From positions 2,297,774 through 2,361,773 of the forward strand of contig NW_006281099.1 of NCBI RefSeq assembly GCF_000203795.2: a stretch of 64,000 bases of DNA, read 5' to 3'. Below, piece by piece: positions 22,892 to 34,383 of this stretch. The stretch comes from Batrachochytrium dendrobatidis JAM81 (lineage: Eukaryota > Chytridiomycota > Chytridiomycetes > Rhizophydiales). The translations under genes were made by a program, and so were the position numbers. Within the stretch, counting starts at the first letter, position 1. Each line of letters begins with the position of its first letter. Under the pieces are notes generated by a model. That model was not told the origin of the DNA and searched no databases. It was given only the letters and a program-made list of their open reading frames with translations.

Positions 22892-23335
22892 AACAATATT
22901 TTTTGCAACAGTTTATTGCACAATCGTAGATTACACTGTATTCGCGTAAAGCGAAACACTAGACAGGTGTAAATGTGTAACAAATCACCGATTTCATGGC
23001 ATGATGAGTGCCAAATTGACTGAATAACATTGTTTATGACCTCGAGTCTATTGGAGTACTCTTGAGATATGTTGAACTAGATTGCAAAGGTATCTGATAT
23101 TAGAACAGAGTTTCAATAACGAATATGTAACGATTGTTTATTCCGGAGTAAAATAGTCGATCCAAGATCAATACAAAAATGTTCAAAACTATCGTAAGAG
23201 TCATGACGGCTGTGCTTTTTGAAGCAATCGGTCTGTAGCATAAGCGCGGTGAATGTTTAATCGTTTATTTCAAGTCGTTACAAGCGTTCCATTCTTCAAT
23301 ACAACTCCAACACTTGATTGTATTGATCAGACAAT
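22892..23335. other. Spacer between calnexin and the PLP-enzyme gene
   Basis: No gene is supported. The left part carries one end of the dispersed element (22940-23120). The right part, about 23200-23335, is the presumed promoter of the PLP enzyme gene. Confidence 0.4.
22940..23120 (+). repeat. Dispersed MITE-like element, left part
   Basis: ATTCGCGTAAAGCGAAACAC at 22940-22959 matches the reverse complement of the right terminal repeat at 32781-32800 in 17 of 20 bases. About 130 bp further, TTGAACTAG (23072) and TATCTGATATTAGAACA (23091) match the corresponding blocks at 41.34 kb in order. No right end was found. Confidence 0.5.
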
Positions 23336-25375
23336 ATGGATTCTATCACTAGCGATATGGCAACAATCATGCTTCATGCTGATCATCCTTCAACTCATGA
23401 TGTAGCAGTTCCTCTACATGTTTCAACCACCTTTGGTAAGACTTCACCTTCAATCTCGACTGCTGCCATCTTTCATGGCAGATCGTACATGTTTATTAAA
23501 ACATATCATCTTTGGATAATATACAATCTTTATATTAGTTCAAGGCAAAGCCTTTAATGATAAGTTTGCCATTTCAAAAAACTGGCTGCCAGCTTCAACT
23601 GATCAACCAGACCTATCCGCTCATGTGTATTCTCGAGAAACGACTGAAGTACGTAGCCGTCTAGAGTCCATTCTTGGTCATCTAGAACAAGGTAAAGTAT
23701 CAATTGAAATCCTTGGCGTGGCTGATTTGAATGCAGATTGCATCAAACAGCAAATGCCGTTCGTTTAGTGCATATCTGACATTTTTGATTTGGCTTGCAT
23801 TGTCAATGCGCAGGAAGTATGGCATATGCAGTTACATATGGATCTGGACTTTCGGCCATTTTTGCAGTGTTTCAGCTGATTCAGCCTAAGCGTATCCTGA
23901 CCAGTACAGGAGGTTATAATGGCACGCATGGCATTATTGAAATGTACATGCGAGGCCGTTCTGTGGTAATTCAATGTGCTGGTTTTGAACTCGTCATTCA
24001 CGGCAAATATCACTACTAGATTAAAGTTTGCAATGCAGTTTCACCATTTGCTAATGCTATGTTTTTGATTTAGGAACTCTTTTACATTGAGAATGATAAG
24101 GATGGTTCATTGCTGAAATCGCTTGAAGCCGGCGATTTGGTCTGGCTAGAATCTCCTCAAAATCCGTGTGGAGAAGTTGCCGGTAATATTGTCTTGGTTT
24201 TGCTGATTTTCAATAGATTGTGATTCCTACTGTTTGGCGCAAGTGCTATTTCACTAATCATTCCAATTTCCTGGGTCTCTACATGCATAGATCTTCACTA
24301 CTATACGACCAATCGCAAACCTGGCGTGATTGTAGGAATTGACTCTACATTTGCACCTCCACCACTTCAATGCCCTTTAAAGCATAGTATGTTTAGGCTC
24401 GCTATTATATTTCAAGTTTTATTTTAAAAGAATTTAACCAAATATTTCCGGGATATAGATGTCGATATTGTGATGCACAGTTCTACAAAGTTTCTGGGTG
24501 GTCACTCAGATTTGCTTGGTGGAGTTTTGATTACAAAGGATATTCACGTTAGGGATCAGGTTAGTTTTTAGTTGACTTGTATACTCGTTTACAATTTTTC
24601 AATTTTTCAATAGATATATCATTTTCATGTATGTTTAAATTCGTAAACCTGACTTTTGAAATGCATATTGGTATGTTTTAGCTTTTTAAAGACAGAATGC
24701 ATCTTGGAAGCAACATGGGAAGTATGGAGGCATGGCTGCTTCTCCGTAGTATGAGGTATGGTGCATTGATGTTTGTGTTGGTATTTTAGTACAGTTGCTG
24801 ACTCATACTTGATTTCATGATGCTATGCATTTTAGATCTTACAAACTACGAATCCTGCAACAGTCGAGCAGTGCAACCACTTTGGTTAAATGGCTTAATT
24901 CGCGCATTTCCGGCGAGTCGAATGATGAGACCTTGGATATCATCGAAAAAGTATGGCATGCCTCCATCCCCGCCAATCCTGGCCATGAAGCTGCATTACG
25001 TCAAGGAAGTGGATTCTCTGGCGTTTTTAGTGTCGAGGTATTTTACTAAATATCTACTTACTATTTTTAATGCTATATGATGTCATACTGTGTACTTATT
25101 TCATATGTTGCGATTAGTTTAAATCTTTACACCACGCAAGACTCATTTGCTCAAATCTCAAGTTATTCATCAATGCCACATCACTGGGAGGTTGTGAATC
25201 GCTTGTTGAATGGCGTGTTGCTTCTGATGCCAGTGTCGAGCCAACTGTCTGTCGATTTAGTATTGGTCTTGAAGATGTGGAAGATCTTCAAAAAGACTTG
25301 AGTGCTGGCATGCTCCAAGTTAAAAAGCTTGTGGAGGATATGGACGAGAAAAAGTCCAGTGAAGGTGGAAACTGA
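23336..25375 (+). CDS. Cystathionine gamma-synthase-like PLP enzyme (Cys/Met metabolism family)
   Basis: About nine exons; exon 1 is 23336-23435 and exon 2 starts at 23539. Stop TGA is at 25373-25375. Family blocks in order: VPLHVSTTFVQGKAF, AHVYSRETTEVRSRLESILG, AVTYGSGLSAIFAVFQLI, GYNGTHGIIEMY, LVWLESPQNPCGEV, VGIDSTFAPPPLQCPLKH, and the PLP-lysine block MHSSTKFLGGHSDLLGG. The C-terminal domain has SNMGSMEAWLLLRSMR and INATSLGGCESLVEWR. Such enzymes act in trans-sulfuration between cysteine and homocysteine. The sequence resembles the divergent fungal gamma-synthase-like group rather than the classical cystathionine gamma-lyase, so synthase versus lyase activity is left open. It is tail-to-tail with coronin-7, with fewer than 100 bp between the stop codons. 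Confidence 0.88.
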
Positions 25376-25469
25376 TCTCTTATTGTGTTTGTGTTGACAG
25401 AATTACCATTAAATTGCTTTAGCTGGTATGCATTTAAAGTCAGTAAAATGTACAACAGTCAATGTTTAT

Positions 25470-28400
25470 TTAATCCCATTCGTCATCCGCAACACCTTCA
25501 ATCAAATCTTGTGGTAACGGGCCTTGTTTTGATTTTTCCATGGCTATATCAAACATGGCTTTTATACTCTGATGTAAATGAAGTTCAAAAATGGTCAAAA
25601 ATTAATGTGTAATTGCTTTAAAATAATCAGTCATTTCAAGGCAAAATAATTATACTTACTGCTTCCTTTCGCTCATACTCGGTTTGCTCAACAACTAAAT
25701 CAACAGTTTTTCGAATCACCTTTTGCTCAACTGGTGCAGTAGATACTGTAACAGGACAACATATTTTGAAGAATTAGCAAGTTCCACTAAACGTATACCC
25801 ATATTACAGGAATCTGTTCAGTTTCCAATAAAAGCAAAATTAAAGCCAAAAACAAACTTACACAGTTGCATATCTGCTGGTTTAAGANNNNNNNNNNNNN
25901 NNNNNNNNNNNNNNNNNNNNNNNNNNNNNNNNNNNNNNNNNNNNNNNNNNNNNNNNNNNNNNNNNNNNNNNNNNNNNNNNNNNNNNNNNNNNNNNNNNNN
26001 NNNNNNNNNNNNNNNNNNNNNNNNNNNNNNNNNNNNNNNNNNNNNNNNNNNNNNNNNNNNNNNNNNNNNNNNNNNNNNNNNNNNNNNNNNNNNNNNNNNN
26101 NNNNNNNNNNNNNNNNNNNNNNNNNNNNNNNNNNNNNNNNNNNNNNNNNNNNNNNNNNNCGGCTCGGGTTCGGTAGAAAGGTGATAAAATGTGACAACAG
26201 ACTCTCCTCGACCACAAAGAATGAGAAGACCTGTGTCGTGATCATAAAAGGGAATCAGCATGCTAGGTGACGTGTCAAGTGGAGTGGAACAAACAGGCAG
26301 TGTCAGATTCTGACTATCGTATTGAATAATTTCTCGCTGGTTTGCTCTAAATTCCATCAACAACAATCAACCATGACAATCGGTCAAGTATGGATTGTTA
26401 TCTTTAGTCAGTCTCAAATATACGTTTACAAGTACCGTTGGAATGCATATATTTGTTTTATCAAGCGTTATTACCTGGCATATCCCACGGAAACCAGTCG
26501 TCCAGTATCGCCAATCCATAAAATACGTGCAGCTTTGGTTCCTTGGTGCGATGGTCCACTTTGAAGCTCTAGTCCAGTGTGACTGTCATAAACACGAATG
26601 GTTTTATCACGCAAAATCGCTGCAATACAGTTTCCATCATAACTGAATGCCACACTAAGTGCTTGATCAGGAAGTGTCATGGTAGAAATAAGTTTCTTGG
26701 TGCAAATATTCCAAATCTTAATCAGTGGTGAGCCTTGTTCAGGTGAATAGGACATGATAATATCTAACGCCATTGGATGAAATTGTAAAAGAACAACTCG
26801 ACCATTATGCGCAGGGAAAAAGTTGTTTTCTTGATAAAGATCATCAGTTAGTCCGTTAGCAGGCAAATCAAAAATACGGATACGTCCATCCTCACAGCCC
26901 GTAATCAATCGATGCACATTGAATGGATCCAGTCTAAAATCTAGCATTTCTGATCCATTTACAATGCATGGAATTTTAACTGGAAAACGACCTTTGGATT
27001 CAACGGGCCACACACCAACACGACCGCCAGGGCCAGAAATTGAAAATGCAATAAATTTTGAATTGATCTGGAATGATTTATAAACATATGCCATATTATG
27101 AGCAACACTAGGCAAGACTGGGCTTGAAGTTTAAAAGTACACGAGTAGTAGCATACCTGAAATGCATCTGTCTCATTAGGAAAATTGACACTCAGTCCTT
27201 TTAGGTCATCATAATCGGTATTGGATTTGCCAGTGATAAATCTGTAAGCAGAGTGTTTGGGTAGATTAACCTTGGCAGAATTTTTAATTGCTGTTGGTAT
27301 AGTAGTAGAAGCTGAATCAGGTGTATTGATTTGCATCTGTATATCCGATATGGAGTTTTTAGTGGAGTCCAATAAAGGTTGTATTTGGTTTGGGAGTGTG
27401 GATAAAGAAGCAGTTGATTCAGTCGTAGTCACTGGAGCAAAACTTTGCCTTTTTGCTGGATCAAGTGAAACAATACGAGGAGTGGTATTGATGCCGGTCA
27501 GCCATTCAGTAACTGCCACTTGAGGAATATCCTCGCGAGTATCGGGAAAGATATCGGCGTGAAAGTCGGCATGGGTTTTACGCGGTACAACAGCAGATAC
27601 AGGGATGATGTTGGAGCCATCAGATGCTACATTTAAAACTCGAGCAACTTCACATCCCATTATATCCAAACCGAGCTTGGGTACAAGACATGCACCAGAA
27701 AATGTGACACTTCCAACATAGGGATACACTCCAACATCGACGGGTGATTTTTCGTTTTCTGGCTTGAGTTCTAGCCACCAAACACTAGTGTCGCCCTATG
27801 TATAGAATAGGCAGTCATTTTCAGCTAAAGATAACATATAAATCTACTGTGATGGGTTAAATATCGATACCTTTCCAGAAAGAAACATCATTTTGGTGTC
27901 TGAATCATAAAGCGGAGTCAGAATGCCAGGAGATGTATCCAATTTGTTGGTAACAAGCGACTGAGTAAAATTCCTGAAATCCCAGATGGAATATTCTATT
28001 GTATTTCGTGTTAGATTTCAATTCAACCACCCAAAACAATTGATTGATACACAAAGTACAAAGACAACTATCCAAATCACACCTCGATCTCGTTTTGAAT
28101 TGAAACCAGTTGAAAAGATCATATTCGATGCACCTGCCCAGACCACTCTGCTAGGTTTGATTCCATTATGAGAATTGACAGACTAGTAAAACAATCCAAG
28201 ACTCATCGATTAGATTCAAATGCAATTTCCAAACTGAGATCAAATGCAGTTACTTTGATTGGAGTGGATCCGACACGAGGATCAAACACGCGCAGCATAT
28301 TATCTTTTGAAATAGAAACCAGAAGCTGTCCATCTTCCTTCCTATGCAGAATTGAACGATCAAGAAGCATCCAAATAGAATCAGCATCATCTAACTGTAC

Positions 28401-29084
28401 AAGTGCACAAGAGTATTTGATTTAATACCAACCAGCTGATTGTCTGGACTACTTCCGAACAGTCCAGAGTAATTGCCATAGTTTCATGGCTAACATCCCA
28501 AAGTTTGACTTGGGCTGCTGATGCTACCGACAGTAGATTGCAAGCAATCGGATGAAACATGACAGTTTCTATGTGTTTTAGTTCAGCTGGCAATGTTAGC
28601 GCAGGGAGATCTGGTAGCGCTAGTCCAGATGTATTGTTTAATTCTGATGCACTGCATGGAATATGCCATAGCTTGACTGCACCAGTCTCATCCCCTGTGC
28701 TGAGAACAAATCCATCACTCAAATTCCAAGGCGCCCAATCCAAGTCAGTAATTCGAGCCCCGTTTTGAAAACTAAGAACAGTATCGGAACGGCCTGCATT
28801 TGCCAGCAGATGAACACCTACAGCACCTCCCAAGTTACCTGAACGAAACGCAACAAGACTCTTTGTGGCCTTGATAGGACATGGCTCACTACCGGATACA
28901 TGAATGGCAGTATTACTAGCAAATGAGTACCAGTTCTATATATGTTAGATGCACAAGGTTAGTAGGATGAACTAAATCTAATGACTAGAGCATTTTCATG
29001 CTGCATTATATTACATGTAATAATGAACAATACCTTTTTTCCAGTGGTTACTGTGCAGTTGCGATATTTTGATTTGTTGAACAT
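25470..29084 (-). CDS. CORO7: Coronin-7 (tandem-propeller coronin), interrupted by an assembly gap
   Basis: ATG 29084 begins MFNKSKYRNCTVTTGKK, the conserved coronin N-terminus. The first WD40 propeller (28.8-27.9 kb) has TDLDWAPWNLSDGFVLSTGD and VMFHPIACNLLSVASAAQVK. The link between propellers reads VVPRKTHADFHADIFPDT, which matches coronin-7. The second propeller (27.2-26.2 kb) has LKGLSVNFPNETDAFQ, LLQFHPMALDIIMSY and YDHDTGLLILCGRGES. A 272-base N run at 25888-26159 removes the end of the second propeller. After it come LKPADMQL, a coiled segment and the acidic Trp tail DLIEGVADDEWD, then TAA at 25470. Coronin-7 types act on Golgi traffic and actin; the acidic tail in this family contacts Arp2/3. 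It is head-to-head with DNAI3. Confidence 0.92.
25888..26159. other. Assembly gap (272 N)
   Basis: A run of unresolved bases lies inside coronin-7. The flanking coding sequence needs about 90 residues of the second propeller and its C-terminal extension, so the stated size is close to what is expected with no intron. Confidence 0.99.
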
Positions 29085-29486
29085 TGGATGTGAATAAGAA
29101 GATGCAAACCTTGGATCCAATAGATGAGCTCTTGAATCTAATGAACTGGTTATTACAAACTATTTCAGCCAAACGAATATTTATAGTCGAGTTTCCGTGT
29201 CAAAGTTTGGATATTCGAGCAACAAGTTTGAGATGAATTGTCAAGTTATGCTCGAGTTTTAATCAACGACATTCTCAATAGTCGAGTATGTACAACTTGT
29301 ATATCAATTATACTAAACATCCGATATCGTTCAGTTTGAACTCGAGGTTTTGTTTGGACGCGTTGAACGGTTTATCTTGAACTTTTGGTCTACAAGTTGA
29401 TGCATTCTGCTAGATACAATTCCAACCATTAAGCTGTATACTCTGAACAGTAATATTTATTTTAATACACTTTTTGATTTATCAAT
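29085..29486. promoter_or_regulatory. Divergent promoter between coronin-7 and DNAI3, with five TCGAG motifs
   Basis: The 402-bp gap has TCGAG on the plus strand at 29187, 29215, 29252, 29282 and 29342; three of them are TCGAGT. No gene or known promoter element beyond A/T-rich stretches was recognised. Confidence 0.4.
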
Positions 29487-32400
29487 ATGAACGGAGTAAA
29501 TTCTGCAGAAAGCAAGCAGGACGTTTCTTCTAAAAAGGCTGGGCTTGCATCTCGTGCTGCTAGCAAGGCCACGCTGGCCCAGTCAAGAACAAGCCTAAAG
29601 AATGCAACACAAAAAAGAAACTCATCCAAAGCAAATGTAGCTAGCACTACTCAGCTAAAGCATGATTCTCGTACTGGGTCAAAAGCTCTCTTCACCGTAC
29701 AAGTCGAGCCATCAGATGCTACACCCCAACAGCAACCACAAGAGTCATCAGCAAAACAGTCCAGAGCCGTATCACATGTGAATATAATGGGGTCTTCTGG
29801 AGGACTACTTGATATGCCCTCATCTATTAATGGAAAAAGTCGCAAGCAGAGCAGCATAAATATTGCCGTGTCATCTAGTTTGGCTCAAACACTTGCGTCG
29901 AATAATTCAGCTTCTGTCGTGTCGGCCAACTCGGTATATAATTCAGATACATTGATTGAAGGAACGATGCCGCTGTTTCTCACTGGAACCACTCAGGATA
30001 TTTTCAAGATCAAAATTGGAGAGAATGTGAATATAAACACCATGTTTAAAGTTATTCCCAAATCGGATCTCATAAGCGATATTCAGACACGGCTGGCAAT
30101 TTCTGATTTCTACCCTGCCAAACAAATAATCAACGTAAGACATTTGTATAGTGTAATACAGTTTTCCAGTGTTGGTGAACAGTCTATATGATTTTGCTTA
30201 CAATATCCATGATTTGTTTACCAATTGTCTGATTGCAATACAAATATAACTATTTTCTAGCAATTTCCACACGAAGAACTACTTGTTCATTATGATCCAG
30301 AATTCAAGTACGGCCAAAACTTTTTTATATGTACAACCATTGAAGCCATGAATGCAATTTTGAATGTAAGAATTGGATTTTGTGACACTTGTGATACTTT
30401 GTGGCATTTTCATCAAATCTATATACTCGTTGATTTTTACCGTTTTTATTGATATAATATGTTTAGCCAATCGTAAATGTCGACATGCCAGACAATTTTG
30501 AAGCTCAAAACATTATAGAGACTGTGCGCGAATGGAAGTCGCTGGGAAGTGACAAAGAAATCGAAATGGAACGAGTTTTCAACACTAGGGAATTGGTAAA
30601 AAAATTATTTGATGTACATTGTAAATCCGGATGTTTACCGAATATAAGCTGATTATGATTTGCTTCATTTAACTAGGTTTTAGTCAAAGTTTCACGCAAA
30701 CAGAGTGAATACAAGAACTTGTGCAAATTTGGGGATCGGGATGCTCACGATGGGTTTCTAGAGTGTCGTCCATATAGAGACGCCAACTATGACCTTACCC
30801 GCGCAGAGATGCAAGTTGCGGTTCAGGTATGTCTAGTTTGCATACATTTTTAGATACGATTTGCTATTGCAATGGTTGAAATCAACCTCACAGCTTACAT
30901 TTAACAGGCCGTTCCAGACCTAGTTAGTAAGCACATTCAAACTACATGGTTTCGCTCAGTTAATTTTGCGTGTCAATACGAGCCTGTTGTTATGGAAAAT
31001 GATCATCGTGAAAGGATCCTTCAATCAGTTGAAATGGACAACTTTCTCCGTAATGTTGCAGTGAGGTAAGCCATTTTTTATCAATGTGTTGTATCATATG
31101 CCTATTGAATACACAGTAGAGTGTTTATTTTACATTTGTTTAACATTTCATCATTTGCTGTGAGTAGATTTGAGCATGCACTTCAACAAAACAGCATTGT
31201 CAATATTTTTGAAAATAATTATAGCTGTCTTGGAGAAGAGGATATGACTCTAGATCAAGGCATTCACACCGTTTTACAAGTAAATATTTACTACTTTTGA
31301 GGTTTACTATTTGTATACAAAGTCTAATCATTTTAAGTATATATTAACACCACGCTTAGGAATACCAATCATTTACGGATCTTGTAAACAGCAAAGATCG
31401 CTGCATTTCTTGTATCGACTGGCATCCTCAGCAAAAAGGTAAGACTACAAGTTTTTAAATCAAAATTATATTAATTGTGGCTGATGGTATTATTTATTTG
31501 AAAACAGGTGTGCTAGCCATCTCATGCACGCAACGTATGTCGTATGAAGAAAAGATTGAACGTGGCTCAAGTGTTAAATCAAAGCAGTCACTTATTATTA
31601 TTTGGAGCTTTCACGATCCAATTCACCCACAGGTAAATACTATACTTGTTATATATAATATTATTTGTTCGAGGCATTTGTCATTGTATTGAGATGTTTG
31701 TACATACTATGGTTTACTATAGCTTATTCTTGAAGCACCCGAAGATGTACACGCCTTTCGCTTTAATCCGGTCGATCCCAATATAGTTGTAGCCGGATGC
31801 ACAAGCGGACAGATAGTTCTTTGGGATGTGAGCGAGTACCAAGATAAGTTGAAATCAACCAGGAAAGCAGAAAACGACAGCATTGGCATCAGCGACGAAG
31901 GAAAGGATAAGCATGTTGAAACACCGGTTGTAAAATACAGTGTCGTGTCTTCAATCGAAGCAAGTCATCGTGCCTGTGTCACTGATATACATTGGTTATC
32001 TACTCATTTTGAAGTGTGTAATACGTTGAATATTTATAGATTAGTGTTTACTATTTATTTTTGATACATCACTGTTGACGTAGCTTTCAATTTTATATCC
32101 ACAAATAGCTGTCTTCAAATGGCGAGATGGTTGAGCACGGCGAATATGGTCACAAGCAGATTGTCACATCTTCTCTTGACGGAACCATTGCATTCTGGGA
32201 TTTGAGATACAAAAAAGATTGGAAATCATTAGATTTGGCATGGCGACCATTTTTAAGAGTAGGATATTCATTTGTTGACGTATCGTGCTTTGGTTTTATT
32301 ACACAATGCTAAGCTGATTTAAAAATTAACTGAAATCAGGTTTCGCTCAGTTCCCTTGATAGCACATTTGACTATAGTCTTACAAGAGTTAGCATTTGCA

Positions 32401-34160
32401 CAACAGTTGTTGATAAGCCAAAATCAGGTAAGCCCAGAATTGCAATAGTAGAAATTCAATTATAGTCACATTCATGTAAAATGGAACATTATCTTGCAGT
32501 TATTGCCTTGATTTTTCTTTAGAATATGATGACACAATCAAACTATCACTTTTTTGTATAACCATACATTGTACAATCACCGCATTTGAAACTATACTCA
32601 TGTGCTACAATCCGGATATTGGATTTGACTGTTTTTAATTAAATTCTGTGCAACCTCCTTTGCCATATCCTGAATCACACACGATTATGTTCTAGTTCAA
32701 GAAACCAATGTTTGGGTTTTTAGGGGAAAACTGACAATCATTCATGAAATCAACTGTTTACTATGTATCCTGACACCCTCATGTTTCATTTTACGCGAAT
32801 ACCGTGGTGAATAGTAGATTTAACGTTTTCCTTAATTTGCATTGTAATCAGGTGATGTTTCTTCTCATGACACTCCGCCTAGTGCTGGAAAAGAAAAAGA
32901 AAAGGCAGCATCACAAAAACTATGGACATCAAAGTTCTATTGTGTGACCGAGGAAGGTGATGTGATTTATTCGGATTGGATTGCAGAGAAAGCTACGGAA
33001 GAAAAGGGTAAGCTCAAAAACAGTTGTGCAGCGATTAGCTTGTTTTACGGTATACTGATTTCGTTGAGTTGTAAAAACAGTTTCTCGTGTCGAGTTTGCT
33101 TTTAGCTCTCATTTTGGACCAGCAAGTGATTTGCAAAGATCACCGTTTTGCCCGGATATTTTATTAAGTGTTGGTGGTTGGTCGTTCAGTCTTTGGAAGG
33201 AAAAGCTGACGGTATGTGATTTGTTTTATTATCGACCCATATGACACCATTGTTGGTCTCGTCAATATTATTGCCATTTGAGCTCATTAATTGATCTTTA
33301 TTCAACTTATAAATAGCTTGGGCCGATTCTAGCCAGTGCACCAGCATCAACATATCTGATCTCAGGCTGTTGGAGTCCAACGCGACCTGGTGTATTCTAT
33401 ATTGGTCGTGCAGATGGTGTTTTGGAGGTTTGGGATTTGCTAGATACATCGCATGCACCATCCATGATACAGACTGTTACATCCACTGCGATATCATATA
33501 TGCAAATTTACCAATATGGAGGTATGTCCTTTAATTCATCGAATTTAGCATGATGTATTTGCTGACTGATGTTTTAATGTCCACAAGGTCGATCTGGAAA
33601 TGGCCAGCAATATCTTGCAGTTGGGGATGATGCTGGCACATTGCACATTCTTGAAATTTCCAAGAATTTGCAGCGTCCATCAAAGAATGAAGTAAGTAAC
33701 CAAGTTTATAAACTACCACATTGGTCAAAAGCCTGTCAACTTACTCGATCTTTTCGGTGAATAGAAATCCGTGACTGTGGCATTTTTTGAAAAAGAAGCT
33801 CGACGAGTATTGTACACTCATGGAAGGAAGCAGATACGAATTAAGGAGCGTGCAAGCTTTGAAAGCAATGCATTGGTAAGATTTAACTTTATGCTGCTGA
33901 TCTTCAGGTTGTCAGTGTTCAGTTTTGGAACGTCGCTAATTGTTTTATTTAATTACTAACCGAATTGCATGTAGCTTACTAAAAACATTGCTGCAGCAGT
34001 CCAACCAAAGCAGGAGTCGTGGAATGCTCCTGCTGCAGAGCCCGGTACAGCTGTGTTGGATGATGAGGATGAAAAGGCAGAAAAAGAGTATTTGAAGCTG
34101 GAGCATGATTTTCTTGAAGCTGAAGGTTTGTTGCCATCATCCTTTGAAGAAGTATCGTAG
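29487..34160 (+). CDS. DNAI3: Axonemal dynein intermediate chain, DNAI3/WDR63 (IC140) type
   Basis: Start ATG 29487, stop TAG 34158-34160, at least 14 exons. The first about 140 residues are a Ser/Ala/Lys-rich disordered tail. Family blocks follow: LFLTGTTQDIFKIKIGENVN, YDLTRAEMQVAVQAVPDL, FEHALQQNSIVNIF, EYQSFTDLVNSKDRCISCID, LIIIWSFHDPIHPQLILEAP, FRFNPVDPNIVVAGCTSGQI and CVTDIHWLSTHFE, then WD40 repeats to about 33.7 kb and an acidic end. These match vertebrate WDR63/DNAI3, a subunit of the inner-arm dynein f/I1 complex. The gene therefore implies a motile flagellum, found in zoosporic fungi. The intron 32428-32851 (424 nt) contains a dispersed element. Other introns are about 60-130 nt. 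Confidence 0.92.
32470..32800 (-). mobile_element. MITE-like element with terminal inverted repeats, inside a DNAI3 intron
   Basis: The left end ATTCATGTAAAATGGAACAT (32470-32489) and the reverse complement of the right end at 32781-32800 match in 17 of 20 bases. The interior, read on minus, has TTGAACTAGAACATAATCGT, CAGTCAAATCCAATATCCGG and GTGATTGTACAATGTATGG, in the same order as the 41.2-41.65 kb copy on plus. At 331 bp it has no coding capacity. It sits between donor 32428 and acceptor 32851. No target-site duplication was identified with confidence. Confidence 0.65.
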
Positions 34161-34383
34161 TAGTGATATAAAATAAATCGAGTTACTACAAAAACCATGA
34201 ATGCGAGTTCAGATTAGACATTGTAGTTTGCAGATGGAAAGCCAAACGATTCCGATAGATGAAAACATGAATCCAATATTTAGAGCAAATCTGGTCCAAT
34301 ATTGGACTCTTATGCGGATGGTATCAAACTGTAATGGTTTATTCTTGCATCTTTGATCCAATTCTTTACTAAAATTCGGCCTG

